A stretch of 8,143 nucleotides of DNA from Chitinophagaceae bacterium (GCA_021738605.1 JAIPBY010000110.1:1-8143), one strand, 5' to 3'; positions 1 through 6,704 are shown, counted from the stretch's first letter. Translations and numbers: made by a program. The notes: generated from the letters alone by a model not told the origin.

Positions 1-315
1 GGCAACATGTGGGTGAGCATCATTGTTACTTCCCTTTTGTTCAGCGCCATCCATTTTTCATTCTATGGATTTTTTGCAAGGACTGCATTGGGTATTGTGC
101 TGGGCTTGTTGTTTGCTGCCAGCCAAAATATCTGGGTGCCTATATTGGCGCATTTTGTCAACAATGCCATCGCGGTTGGTCAGGTGTATTACCTCAGGAG
201 TACAGGACAATCCCTGGCAGAAAGCATGGACGATAAATTCCCTCTTTGGGTGGGTCTTTTTCACATTGTATTTTTCTTTTTTGCATACAGGAGATTTGAA
301 AAAACACTTGAATAA
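1..315 (+). CDS. CPBP family intramembrane metalloprotease, C-terminal part (5' end outside window)
   Basis: The reading frame is open from the left edge and ends in TAA at 313-315. About 104 residues are visible, so the true start lies upstream and the in-frame ATG at 7 is probably internal. The protein is strongly hydrophobic with three to four likely membrane segments. Two of the CPBP (CAAX protease / bacteriocin-processing, Abi) signatures can be seen: FxxxH in FSAIH near visible residue 18, and HxxxN in HFVNN near residue 50. The EExxxR motif that supplies the catalytic glutamates would be upstream and cannot be checked. Family members are membrane-embedded glutamate-type proteases whose substrates in Bacteroidota are mostly unknown. 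The stop codon directly abuts the ATG of cdsA, which suggests one transcript and translational coupling. The family call is good; the substrate is unknown. Confidence 0.8.
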   Translation, partial: GNMWVSIIVTSLLFSAIHFSFYGFFARTALGIVLGLLFAASQNIWVPILAHFVNNAIAVGQVYYLRSTGQSLAESMDDKFPLWVGLFHIVFFFFAYRRFEKTLE

Positions 316-1209
316 ATGGCACTGAACAAAGCAGTTTTCCAAACGAGGGCAAAAACAGCCATCGTTTATGCCGCCATCATGTTAACCGGTCTGTTCTGGA
401 ATGAATGGAGTTTTTTCATCTTGTTTTCAATCGTTCATTTTGGAGCCTGGTATGAATTCCGCAAACTGGTATCACTGATTGGTGCAGGATCTTCAAATCA
501 GTCAGTTGTATTGTCGATAACCCTGGCTTTTCTGGGTTGGGGGATCATGTTGGCAGCGAATGCGGAAAGCCTTGATATCAGAGGCTATCATATTTCAGAA
601 GCAGGTTGGCGTTTGATGCGGATCAGCACCATCCCCTTGGTGTTTGAATTGTATCGTACCAAAGCATTTAATCGCAAGAATCTCATTTGGTCATTGACCG
701 GGCTGGCTTATATTTCCCTTCCATTGGCGTTGTTGGTCAATTTACGGTCTGGTTGGATTTGGTCGCAAGCGCAGGACAATGGTTTTCTTGCCCATGCATT
801 ATCAGGGTTCAATGGAAAAATCATTTGCATCCTATTGGTCTTTGGTATTTGGATCAACGATACCATGGCCTATATTGTAGGATCTTTGATTGGTAAAACA
901 CCATTGACGGCATGGTCTCCCAAAAAAACATGGGAAGGAACCATTGGCGGTATTATCCTTAGTTCCGGACTAATTCTTCTGATTGCTTTATGGCAATTTG
1001 AACCCAGCTGGGCTTTGCTCATTATTGCCATGGTGAATGCCATCAGTGGAACCCTAGGAGACCTGGTGGAAAGCAAATTGAAGCGAATGGCAGGAGTAAA
1101 AGACAGTGGTTCATTCATGCCTGGGCATGGAGGATTCCTGGATCGATTTGACTCCATCTTGCTCGCTGCACCAGCGGTATGGATGGTTTGCTACCTGCTG
1201 TTCCGATAA
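316..1209 (+). CDS. cdsA: Phosphatidate cytidylyltransferase (CDP-diglyceride synthase)
   Basis: This enzyme makes CDP-diacylglycerol from CTP and phosphatidic acid in the inner membrane, the branch point for phosphatidylethanolamine and acidic phospholipids. The 297 residues match the usual family length of about 270-300. The protein is a multi-span membrane protein. The CTP-transferase signature is complete near the C-terminus at residues 253-279: SKLKR, then KDSG at 262-265, then HGGFLDRFD at 271-279 with the metal-binding aspartates. Two other conserved cytoplasmic segments are present: NDTMAYIVG (181-189) and SPKKTWEG (201-208). The ATG at 316 follows the upstream stop with no gap, and the N-terminal pattern (an arginine then a hydrophobic stretch) is normal for CdsA, so the start is well supported. 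It converges with ricT across only 7 bp. A hairpin plus T-rich tract spans its own stop codon and may end the transcript. Confidence 0.96.
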   Translation: MALNKAVFQTRAKTAIVYAAIMLTGLFWNEWSFFILFSIVHFGAWYEFRKLVSLIGAGSSNQSVVLSITLAFLGWGIMLAANAESLDIRGYHISEAGWRLMRISTIPLVFELYRTKAFNRKNLIWSLTGLAYISLPLALLVNLRSGWIWSQAQDNGFLAHALSGFNGKIICILLVFGIWINDTMAYIVGSLIGKTPLTAWSPKKTWEGTIGGIILSSGLILLIALWQFEPSWALLIIAMVNAISGTLGDLVESKLKRMAGVKDSGSFMPGHGGFLDRFDSILLAAPAVWMVCYLLFR

Positions 1210-1224
1210 GCAGGATTTATTTTT
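1194..1224 (+). terminator. Candidate intrinsic terminator of the CPBP-cdsA transcript, straddling the cdsA stop codon
   Basis: A perfect 6-bp inverted repeat, CCTGCT (1194-1199) and AGCAGG (1209-1214), encloses a 9-base loop and is followed by a T-rich tract with one interruption (1216-1224, TTTATTTTT). The left arm lies in the last sense codons of cdsA and the right arm starts on the last base of its TAA. This placement fits the 7-bp space before the convergent ricT stop. The stem is short, so the call is moderate. Confidence 0.45.
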
Positions 1225-2629
1225 CCTTGTTGATTTGGATGCTTGGCTTGCTGCGGGGTGTAGCAGGATCCTGAGGAGCTGCTTTTTCTTTTGGTGCCTG
1301 TGGCCTTGCTTGTCCTTGAGGTCTTTCCCTTTGAGGCCTTCCACCGGCTTGTCCCTGGGGCTTTGGACCTTGGGCTGCTGTAGATTTTTCCTGCATTTTC
1401 GGTCTTTCCCTGGGTCCCTGGTTGGCATTGGGTGTTTGCGCTCTTTCCCTTGGTCCCTGGCTGGGATTGATGGACTGGCGGCTGTCCCTTGGTCCTGGTC
1501 CTGAGCGTTGTCCCTTTCTCTTTTGGGCATTCCTGTCCAGTGTACGAAGGCTGATCTGGCCCACCAATTCCACAAACTGTGGTTCAGCTTCTTTTACCTT
1601 GCCCGAAGCACTGACAATTTCAGCAGTTTCCAGTTCATCTGGTCTTTGTCCTTTCTCATTCATTGCTTTGACCTTCTTGACCGTATCAATGGTGAGCGGG
1701 TATTGCTTATTACTGTCAGGAAGTGTATACCACATGAGGTTCTTGAAAATATCCTTTTTGATCAAGTTGGCATTGCCCTTGGTGGTATGCAATACTTCCA
1801 CATGGTCAGGGAAATGCTGCAGGGCATCCAGGTAACTGTCTAATTCATAATTGAGGCAGCACTTGAGGCGTCCACATTGTCCGCTCAGTTTTGTTTGGTT
1901 GATGCTGAGGTTCTGGTAGCGCGCCATTGCGGTGGTTACACTCTTGAACTCGTTGAGCCAGCTGCTGCAGCAGAGTTCCCTTCCACAACTTCCAATACCA
2001 CCTACTTTTGCAGCTTCCTGCCGGGCACCGATTTGCTTCATTTCAACTTTTACCTTGAAATCTCCAGCGTATATCTTGATCAGTTCGCGAAAATCGACAC
2101 GGTCTTCAGCAGTATAGAAGAAGGTAGCCTTTCTGCCATCGGCCTGAAATTCAACTTCACATATTTTCATGCTCAGCTTCAATTGCCTGGCAATGGCGCG
2201 TGAACGGGCGAGGGCTTCTTTTTCACGGGCCTTGTTCTCTTCCCATTTTTGGATGTCCACTTCGGTGGCCCTGCGCAATATTTTCTTCAACTCTGCGCTG
2301 TCTTCTGCAATCCTTTTCTTTTTGAGTTGCATGCGCACCAGCTCTCCGCTAAGGTTCACCATGCCAACATCAAAGCCTCCAACACCTTCTACACTGACCA
2401 ATTCTCCCTTGTTGAAATGATGAAGTGTTGTGTTCTTGAAATATTCTTTCCTGCTGCCGTTGCTGAAGGTCACCTCTACAATCCTGCAGGATACCGCAGG
2501 GTCTGTAAAAGGCAAATTGGCAAGCCAGTCATGTACATTAAGTCTATTGCAACCGCCTGAGCTGCATCCGCCGTTGCTTTTACAGCCGCTTGGCTTTCCG
2601 TCTTTCGTACCGCATGAACTACATCCCAT
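1217..2629 (-). CDS. ricT: PSP1-domain protein, RicT/YaaT-like regulatory iron-sulfur protein
   Basis: In Bacillus subtilis RicT (YaaT) forms the RicAFT complex, which carries Fe-S clusters and helps RNase Y mature transcripts; the role in Bacteroidota is less clear. The protein has 470 residues. The N-terminus is rich in cysteine (C3, C6, C16, C22, C27), as often seen in Bacteroidota members. The PSP1 core follows (roughly residues 45-330) with the diagnostic cysteine motifs CGRELCC (215-221) and CGRLKCC (252-258). The basic region at about 100-150 (KKKR onward) may be helical. From about residue 366 to the end the protein is a low-complexity tail rich in P, Q, G and R, including two QGPRER copies. 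The gene starts 8 bp after the holB stop, the same holB-ricT order known from Firmicutes and common in Bacteroidota. No Shine-Dalgarno is visible. In many Bacteroidota gldH follows; here cdsA converges instead. Confidence 0.9.
   Translation of the reverse strand: MGCSSCGTKDGKPSGCKSNGGCSSGGCNRLNVHDWLANLPFTDPAVSCRIVEVTFSNGSRKEYFKNTTLHHFNKGELVSVEGVGGFDVGMVNLSGELVRMQLKKKRIAEDSAELKKILRRATEVDIQKWEENKAREKEALARSRAIARQLKLSMKICEVEFQADGRKATFFYTAEDRVDFRELIKIYAGDFKVKVEMKQIGARQEAAKVGGIGSCGRELCCSSWLNEFKSVTTAMARYQNLSINQTKLSGQCGRLKCCLNYELDSYLDALQHFPDHVEVLHTTKGNANLIKKDIFKNLMWYTLPDSNKQYPLTIDTVKKVKAMNEKGQRPDELETAEIVSASGKVKEAEPQFVELVGQISLRTLDRNAQKRKGQRSGPGPRDSRQSINPSQGPRERAQTPNANQGPRERPKMQEKSTAAQGPKPQGQAGGRPQRERPQGQARPQAPKEKAAPQDPATPRSKPSIQINKEK
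1262..1292 (+). terminator. Possible second terminator for + strand readthrough, antisense to the ricT 3' end
   Basis: AGCAG (1262-1266) pairs with CTGCT (1279-1283). An inner TCC/GGA can stack above it, and a T-rich run with one C follows (1283-1292). It lies about 50 bp past the cdsA stop, inside the ricT coding region on the opposite strand. It could act as a back-up terminator, but the coding constraint on ricT could also produce this pattern by chance. Confidence 0.28.
1403..1459 (-). repeat. Short in-frame repeat in the ricT C-terminal tail (two QGPRER units)
   Basis: The 18-bp stretches at 1403-1420 and 1442-1459 agree at 17 of 18 positions and lie 39 bp (13 codons) apart. They encode QGPRER at residues 404-409 and 391-396. 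Further P/Q/R/G-rich sequence flanks them. The likely origin is local duplication in an unconstrained, positively charged tail. Confidence 0.6.
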
Positions 2630-2637
2630 AATCTATA

Positions 2638-3831
2638 TCAATGGACCAAAATTACTGCTTTATCCTTTATTATATGATAAATTTTGATGGTCAGGGCCAT
2701 GAACAGTATTTTGGGGTTTGCATTTCTTTCAATTTGATAGGAAGCCCTGTCGAGTTCAGCAACGATGGCCTCCAGCTGTTCGGTTGCTGCCAACCTCAGC
2801 AAACGGTTGGCAAAATCAAGCTCATTGTCTGCAACTTCAGGCGCAGTTCCTACATTGGCAATATGTACCGCACAGGAAAGCAGGTGAATGAAATAAGCAA
2901 GGAATTGCTTCTGTTTTTCCCTTCCAAGTTTGCTGTTGTCATCAACCCATTTGACCTGAGCCGCAGGGCCATTTTTGAGGATGGCGTTCAGCCACTCCCT
3001 CAAGATTTCTTCCCAGTTTTCATCGCTGTTGTGCAACAACTGGAAGGCCTCCCGGAGGTTTCCCTGAGACAGGGGAGCGATGGACAGGGCTTTTTCCCTG
3101 GGAACAGCCTGTTTGTTGATCAGCCACTCTTGCACTTCTTTCGATTCAAGTTGGTTGATCTTGATCAACTGTGTTCTAGAAAGGATGGTCGCAAGCAGTT
3201 TAGACTCGTCTTGGGCCACAAAGATGAGCAGTGTATTGGCAGGGGGCTCTTCGATCAATTTGAGCAATTTGTTGCCCATCGGGCCAAGGTATTCGGGCAT
3301 CCACTGGATCAGGATCTTGTATCCACTTTCAAAACTTTTGAGGTTCAGTTTTCTGATGATCTCTTCACATTCGTTGGCGGTAATATTTCCCTGTTTGTTC
3401 TCTGCCCCAATGCTCTGTAGCCAGTCGTATGCATTTCCAAAAGGGGTTTGTGCAACAAAACTCCTCCATTCCTGGATGAAATCGCTGGCAATGGGTTTCT
3501 CACCATCTTTTTTCACGATGGTCGGATATGAGTAATGAATATCGGGATGAATCAGCGCAGCAGCTTTTTTGCAGGAGGGGCAATTGCCGCAGGCATCTTC
3601 TAAAAAAGTTGTTGTTTGGGTGGGCTCTCCAAACAAAGAGCCTTCTTCATTGGCAGTCCCTGGTTTGTTTTTTTCGCATACCACATATTGGGCCAGTGCC
3701 AGTGCAAGCTGCAAGGCGCCACTTCCTTCTTTTCCCAACAAAAGCAAGGCATGGCTGAGCCTGTTGCTGCTCACCAGATTGACCAAATTGGCCTTTACTG
3801 CAACCTGTCCTGGGATTTCACTGAATAACAT
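2638..3831 (-). CDS. holB: DNA polymerase III subunit delta' (clamp-loader subunit)
   Basis: Delta' is the stator subunit of the clamp loader that places the sliding clamp on primed DNA. From the chosen ATG the protein has 397 residues. It starts MLFSEIPGQ, the usual beginning of the family. A longer frame from a GTG at 3897 would add 22 residues that do not resemble delta' and would use most of the spacer shared with the divergent gene. The P-loop region GKEGSGAL (33-40) lacks the ATP-binding lysine and the following Ser/Thr, as expected for a subunit that does not hydrolyse ATP. A zinc module is present as C52 plus CGNCPSC (C81, C84, C87). IEEPP (173-177) and the SRT triplet (198-200, the place of the SRC motif) follow. 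It is the first gene of the holB-ricT pair, with 8 bp to ricT. Confidence 0.93.
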   Translation of the reverse strand: MLFSEIPGQVAVKANLVNLVSSNRLSHALLLLGKEGSGALQLALALAQYVVCEKNKPGTANEEGSLFGEPTQTTTFLEDACGNCPSCKKAAALIHPDIHYSYPTIVKKDGEKPIASDFIQEWRSFVAQTPFGNAYDWLQSIGAENKQGNITANECEEIIRKLNLKSFESGYKILIQWMPEYLGPMGNKLLKLIEEPPANTLLIFVAQDESKLLATILSRTQLIKINQLESKEVQEWLINKQAVPREKALSIAPLSQGNLREAFQLLHNSDENWEEILREWLNAILKNGPAAQVKWVDDNSKLGREKQKQFLAYFIHLLSCAVHIANVGTAPEVADNELDFANRLLRLAATEQLEAIVAELDRASYQIERNANPKILFMALTIKIYHIIKDKAVILVH

Positions 3832-3835
3832 GCGG

Positions 3836-3866
3836 TAAAGATAATGATATACGGCAGCAAGGACAA
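3836..3866 (-). promoter_or_regulatory. Possible holB promoter (TTG-N20-TATCTTTA)
   Basis: Reading the - strand, TTG (3866-3864) is followed after 20 bp by TATCTTTA (3843-3836), one base off the Bacteroidota -7 consensus TAnnTTTG. Only four bases separate it from the holB ATG, so a transcript from here would have almost no leader. It supports the ATG at 3831 over the upstream GTG. The match is imperfect. Confidence 0.22.
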
Positions 3867-3930
3867 CTGCCGAGGCTTTCTTAAACCTTTTTTCCACGAA
3901 AGTGTTACATTGCTAAATAAAAATTATTGT

Positions 3931-4449
3931 ATGATCAAAGCCATGATGATAGCCCTCGCCCTTTTTGCTGCAGGACCTGCAACCATTCACCAGTTCAAGG
4001 TTCCCTCCATTGAAGGACAAACCATTGATTTTTCAAAGTTCAAAGGCAAGAAAGTATTGATTGTGAACACCGCTTCAAAATGCGGTTATACCCCCCAATA
4101 TGCTGAATTGGAACAATTGCACAAGGCATACGGCAGCAAATTGGTTATTGTTGGATTTCCCGCCAATAATTTTGGTGGACAGGAGCCTGGATCCAATGCA
4201 GAGATCAATGACTTCTGCCAAAAAAATTATGGGGTAAGTTTTGTAATGGCAGAAAAGGTTTCAGTGAAAGGAACCGATATCCATCCTTTGTTCAAATGGC
4301 TGACCAGCAAGGAAGAGAATGGTGTAATGGATGCTGAAATCAAATGGAATTTCACCAAGTTTTTGTTGGATGAAAAAGGAAAACTATTGGCTGTATTCCC
4401 AAGCAAGGTCAAGCCCATGGGTGAAGAAATCACAACATACCTTAAGTAA
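3931..4449 (+). CDS. Secreted glutathione-peroxidase-family protein (probably thioredoxin-dependent, 2-Cys type)
   Basis: The family reduces hydrogen peroxide and organic or lipid peroxides. From the ATG at 3931 the protein has 172 residues. It begins with a hydrophobic stretch (residues 2-17) that looks like a signal peptide or membrane anchor, so it may act in the periplasm. An upstream in-frame ATG at 3844 would add 29 polar residues and hide this signal, so it is not preferred. The catalytic set is complete: C51 in TASKCGYTPQY, which carries Cys rather than selenocysteine, then Q84 in FGGQEPG, and W139 with N140 in KWNFTKF. C96 in the FCQKNYGV segment matches the resolving cysteine of yeast Gpx3-type enzymes. 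This favours thioredoxin over glutathione as reductant, by inference. The gene is divergent from holB and ends 2 bp from the convergent comF stop. Confidence 0.92.
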   Translation: MIKAMMIALALFAAGPATIHQFKVPSIEGQTIDFSKFKGKKVLIVNTASKCGYTPQYAELEQLHKAYGSKLVIVGFPANNFGGQEPGSNAEINDFCQKNYGVSFVMAEKVSVKGTDIHPLFKWLTSKEENGVMDAEIKWNFTKFLLDEKGKLLAVFPSKVKPMGEEITTYLK

Positions 4450-4454
4450 TATTA
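4447..4454. other. Shared palindrome holding both convergent stop codons (gpx-like gene / comF)
   Basis: TAATATTA reads the same on both strands. Its first three bases are the stop of the peroxidase gene and its last three, read on the other strand, are the stop of comF, so each frame ends in TAA with two bases between. No convincing terminator lies beside it; any transcription end must fall inside the opposing gene. Confidence 0.7.
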
Positions 4455-5144
4455 TAGGGTAAACGCCAGGCTATAGACGCCTACTGTTTTTGCCCCATGT
4501 TGCATCAGTGTATGCACACAGGCTTCTGTTGAAGCACCGGTGGTGATCACATCATCCACCAACACAACATGCCTGTCTTTGATGATTAATGGTTCATTGA
4601 CATCAAATACCGATGCTACATTTTCCCATCTTTCTATTCTTGTTTTTTTTGTCTGGGTCCTGGTGTTCTCATTGCGCACCAGGGCCTTTTCATTATAGGG
4701 GATCCCCGTCTGTTTATACATCCCTTCACACAACAGCGTGGCCTGGTTGTATCCTCTTTTGTATTCTTTTTTGGGATGCAATGGCATCGGGATGCAGAGA
4801 TCAGTTTTAAATGCATTGAAAAGGCTTGATCCATAGATCCCCATGAGTTCACCCATGTGGATTCCCAGTTCTTTTTCCTCTCTGTATTTGATCTGGTGGA
4901 TGATCTGCTGTAAAGGAGTCTTGTCTATATAGTAATAAGTACTGGCAGCAAATTGAATGTCGGCCCTGCCCCAAAAAAGTTTTTCAACAGGATTGTTCCT
5001 GATTCCTTCAAATTGGGTACGACCTAGCTCAGTTTGGCATTGCAGGCATAAAAACTGATCGCCCTGGATCAGCTCATTGTTGCATCCAAAACAAAGGGAG
5101 GGATAGAACACATGCACCAAAGCATCGCACCAGGCTTTTACCAT
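4452..5144 (-). CDS. comF: ComF family protein (phosphoribosyltransferase-like, competence-associated)
   Basis: ComF/ComFC proteins are needed for DNA uptake in naturally transformable bacteria such as Haemophilus and Bacillus, and have a type I phosphoribosyltransferase fold. From the ATG at 5144 the protein has 230 residues, typical for the family. A zinc-ribbon with C18, C21, C33 and C36 comes first (CFGC and CLQC). Then come the conserved RGYNQA segment (120-125), the T-x-x-Q-T/ER-x-x-N region (about 151-165) and the PRPP-binding loop VVLVDDVITTGAST (183-196). A longer frame from an ATG at 5186 would add 14 residues and overlap radA by 32 bp. I prefer 5144 because it leaves a 10-bp gap and puts the usual short lead before the FYPxxCxxC segment. 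It is very probably cotranscribed with radA upstream. Confidence 0.9.
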   Translation of the reverse strand: MVKAWCDALVHVFYPSLCFGCNNELIQGDQFLCLQCQTELGRTQFEGIRNNPVEKLFWGRADIQFAASTYYYIDKTPLQQIIHQIKYREEKELGIHMGELMGIYGSSLFNAFKTDLCIPMPLHPKKEYKRGYNQATLLCEGMYKQTGIPYNEKALVRNENTRTQTKKTRIERWENVASVFDVNEPLIIKDRHVVLVDDVITTGASTEACVHTLMQHGAKTVGVYSLAFTL

Positions 5145-5154
5145 ACCAAAGGCT

Positions 5155-6519
5155 TTATTGGAATATGGTTCGGTAAACCTCTTCAATCAATGCCACGGAT
5201 ATGGTCTTGATACCCTTGTGCGGTTCGGCTTTTCTGTTATACTTGCTGATGACGATGCTGTCAAACCCAAGTTTTTCTGCTTCTGAGATGCGTTGGTCAA
5301 CCCGGTTTACTGCCCTGATTTCTCCACTCAATCCTACTTCGCCTGCAAAACAGGTTTTTTGTGAAAGGGGAATATCTTCATAAGAGCTCAACAAGGCAAA
5401 TACCATGGCCAGGTCAATGGCCGGATCCTCAATTTTCAGTCCACCGGCAATGTTGACGAAAACGTCCTTGGTTCCAAAATGGAAGCCACCCCTTTTTTCC
5501 AGTACCGCCAATAAAAGTTGCAATCTTCTCAGGTCAAATCCACTTGCTGTTCGCTGCGGAGTTCCATAAACCGATGGTGTAACCAAGGCCTGTACTTCAA
5601 TCAACAATGGCCTTAGTCCTTCCATTGTTGCACCAATGGCAATGCCACTCAGTTGTTCTTCTTTTTGGTTGATGAGAATGTCTGAAGGATTCATTACTGG
5701 TTTCATTCCTGTTCCTGTCATCTCATATATTCCCAGTTCTGCTGTTGATCCAAAACGATTTTTGGTGGTGCGCAAAATCCGGTAGGCATAATGCTGGTCA
5801 CCCTCAAATTGCAATACCGTATCAACCATGTGTTCCAACAGTTTCGGGCCTGCAATGCTTCCATCTTTTGTGATGTGTCCGATGAGGAAAACGGGTGTTT
5901 GTGTTTCTTTGGCAAAGCGTTGAAACTCTGCCGTGCATTCCCTGATTTGTGAAATTGTACCAGGGGAAGAATCGATATATGGGGATTGCAATGTTTGAAT
6001 AGAATCGATGATGACCAGCTGTGGCTTTATTTTTTTGATCTCCTGAAAGATGCTCTGGGTCGATGTTTCAGTGAGCAGATAGAATGCATCATGTGCTACA
6101 TTGATGCGATTGGCGCGCATTTTTATTTGTTGCTCACTCTCTTCTCCACTCACATAAAGAATCCTCAATTCATGCATCATCAAGGCATCTTGCAGGAACA
6201 AGGTTGATTTTCCAATGCCAGGTTCTCCTGCTACCAACACAAGACTTCCGGGAACAATTCCACCACCCAAGACACGGTTCAATTCCTGGTCTTTGGTTAC
6301 AATTCTTTCTTCTTCTCTTGAAATGACTTCATTCAATTCAATGCTCTTTGCATTGCCAGGAGTTGTCTCTTTCCATGAAGTTTTATTGCCAGCAGTTTCT
6401 TTGTGTATGATTTCTTCGGTCAATGTATTCCATTCATTGCAGGCAGGACATTTCCCCGACCACTTTGGTGATTCATGTCCACAACTCTTGCAAAAAAATG
6501 CTTTTTTGATTTTGCTCAT
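5155..6519 (-). CDS. radA: DNA repair protein RadA (DnaB-like branch-migration helicase)
   Basis: RadA processes recombination intermediates, driving branch migration at D-loops together with RecA, and acts in repair and in natural transformation. The protein has 454 residues, the normal family length, and looks intact. The domains run in the standard order. An N-terminal zinc finger has C10, C13, C24 and C27. The RecA-like ATPase has Walker A GEPGIGKST (98-106) and a Walker B ending at D172 (LVIIDSIQ). The RadA-specific KNRFG motif is at 253-257. A C-terminal Lon-like domain runs from about residue 285 to 454. The ATG at 6519 gives the standard N-terminus (MSKIKKAFFC). The upstream sequence has TACCTTTA four bases before the ATG, a possible weak -7 element. 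It is the first gene of the radA-comF pair. Confidence 0.97.
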   Translation of the reverse strand: MSKIKKAFFCKSCGHESPKWSGKCPACNEWNTLTEEIIHKETAGNKTSWKETTPGNAKSIELNEVISREEERIVTKDQELNRVLGGGIVPGSLVLVAGEPGIGKSTLFLQDALMMHELRILYVSGEESEQQIKMRANRINVAHDAFYLLTETSTQSIFQEIKKIKPQLVIIDSIQTLQSPYIDSSPGTISQIRECTAEFQRFAKETQTPVFLIGHITKDGSIAGPKLLEHMVDTVLQFEGDQHYAYRILRTTKNRFGSTAELGIYEMTGTGMKPVMNPSDILINQKEEQLSGIAIGATMEGLRPLLIEVQALVTPSVYGTPQRTASGFDLRRLQLLLAVLEKRGGFHFGTKDVFVNIAGGLKIEDPAIDLAMVFALLSSYEDIPLSQKTCFAGEVGLSGEIRAVNRVDQRISEAEKLGFDSIVISKYNRKAEPHKGIKTISVALIEEVYRTIFQ

Positions 6520-6588
6520 TGAATAAAGGTAATCAACAGCTCAGCAAAATGAATGAGATTAACACAGCATGGCGAATGTATTTTCACC

Positions 6589-6622
6589 AAAAAAATAGGG
6601 GATTGGTAGAAACCAGCCCCCT
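6589..6622 (-). terminator. Intrinsic terminator on the - strand with no gene upstream of it
   Basis: Read on the - strand, AGGGGGCTGGT (6622-6612), loop TTCT (6611-6608) and ACCAATCCCCT (6607-6597) form an 11-bp GC-rich stem with one G-U wobble and one mismatch. One A later come seven T residues (6595-6589). On the + strand no T-run follows the hairpin, so the orientation is clear. It lies 70 bp before the radA start and cannot belong to radA itself. Confidence 0.55.
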
Positions 6623-6671
6623 GTACTTACTAACCCATTAAATTCTAACACTAAATTACAAATTGCTCCCA
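6589..6671 (-). ncRNA. Candidate small RNA of about 80 nt (function unknown)
   Basis: A - strand -7-like box TAATTTTG (6684-6677), a perfect match to TAnnTTTG, would place a start near 6672-6669. The transcript would then run through an A/U-rich segment and end at the intrinsic terminator at 6597-6589. No ORF of note lies in it. Alternatives are a regulated leader of radA in which the terminator acts as an attenuator, or a decayed gene end. The prediction rests only on the promoter-like box and the terminator; I do not recognise a known RNA family. Confidence 0.3.
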
Positions 6672-6676
6672 CAGTA

Positions 6677-6704
6677 CAAAATTATTTTTTGGATCTGTGC
6701 ATAA
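6677..6704 (-). promoter_or_regulatory. Candidate promoter of the - strand small RNA (TTA-N17-TAATTTTG)
   Basis: TAATTTTG (6684-6677 on the - strand) fits the Bacteroidota -7 consensus TAnnTTTG exactly. The expected TTG about 19 bp upstream is only TTA (6704-6702) at 17 bp. The box mirrors the + strand box at 6702-6709. Confidence 0.28.

Noticed and set aside
1106..2687. Several open frames on the + strand (and a short - strand frame at 1111-1575) overlapping ricT
   Set aside because: All overlap the well-supported ricT gene in other frames. Their leucine-, serine- and cysteine-rich translations come from the P/Q/R-rich codons and have no family likeness.
2641..3420. A 259-codon open frame on the + strand opposite holB
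   Set aside because: It lies entirely antisense to a clear delta' subunit, has no recognisable domain, and its composition mirrors the holB codons. It is a shadow frame.
3832..3897. Longer N-termini for holB (GTG at 3897) and for the peroxidase (ATG at 3844)
   Set aside because: The added residues do not resemble either family, and the two extensions would overlap each other in the divergent spacer.
4468..4496. AGGC/GCCT stem followed by TTTTT just after the peroxidase gene
   Set aside because: Only four paired bases and a spacer before the T-run; not a convincing terminator.
6621..6690. TGTACT and AGTACA arms followed by a six-T run on the + strand
   Set aside because: A six-base stem across a 45-base unstructured loop is unlikely to form or terminate transcription.
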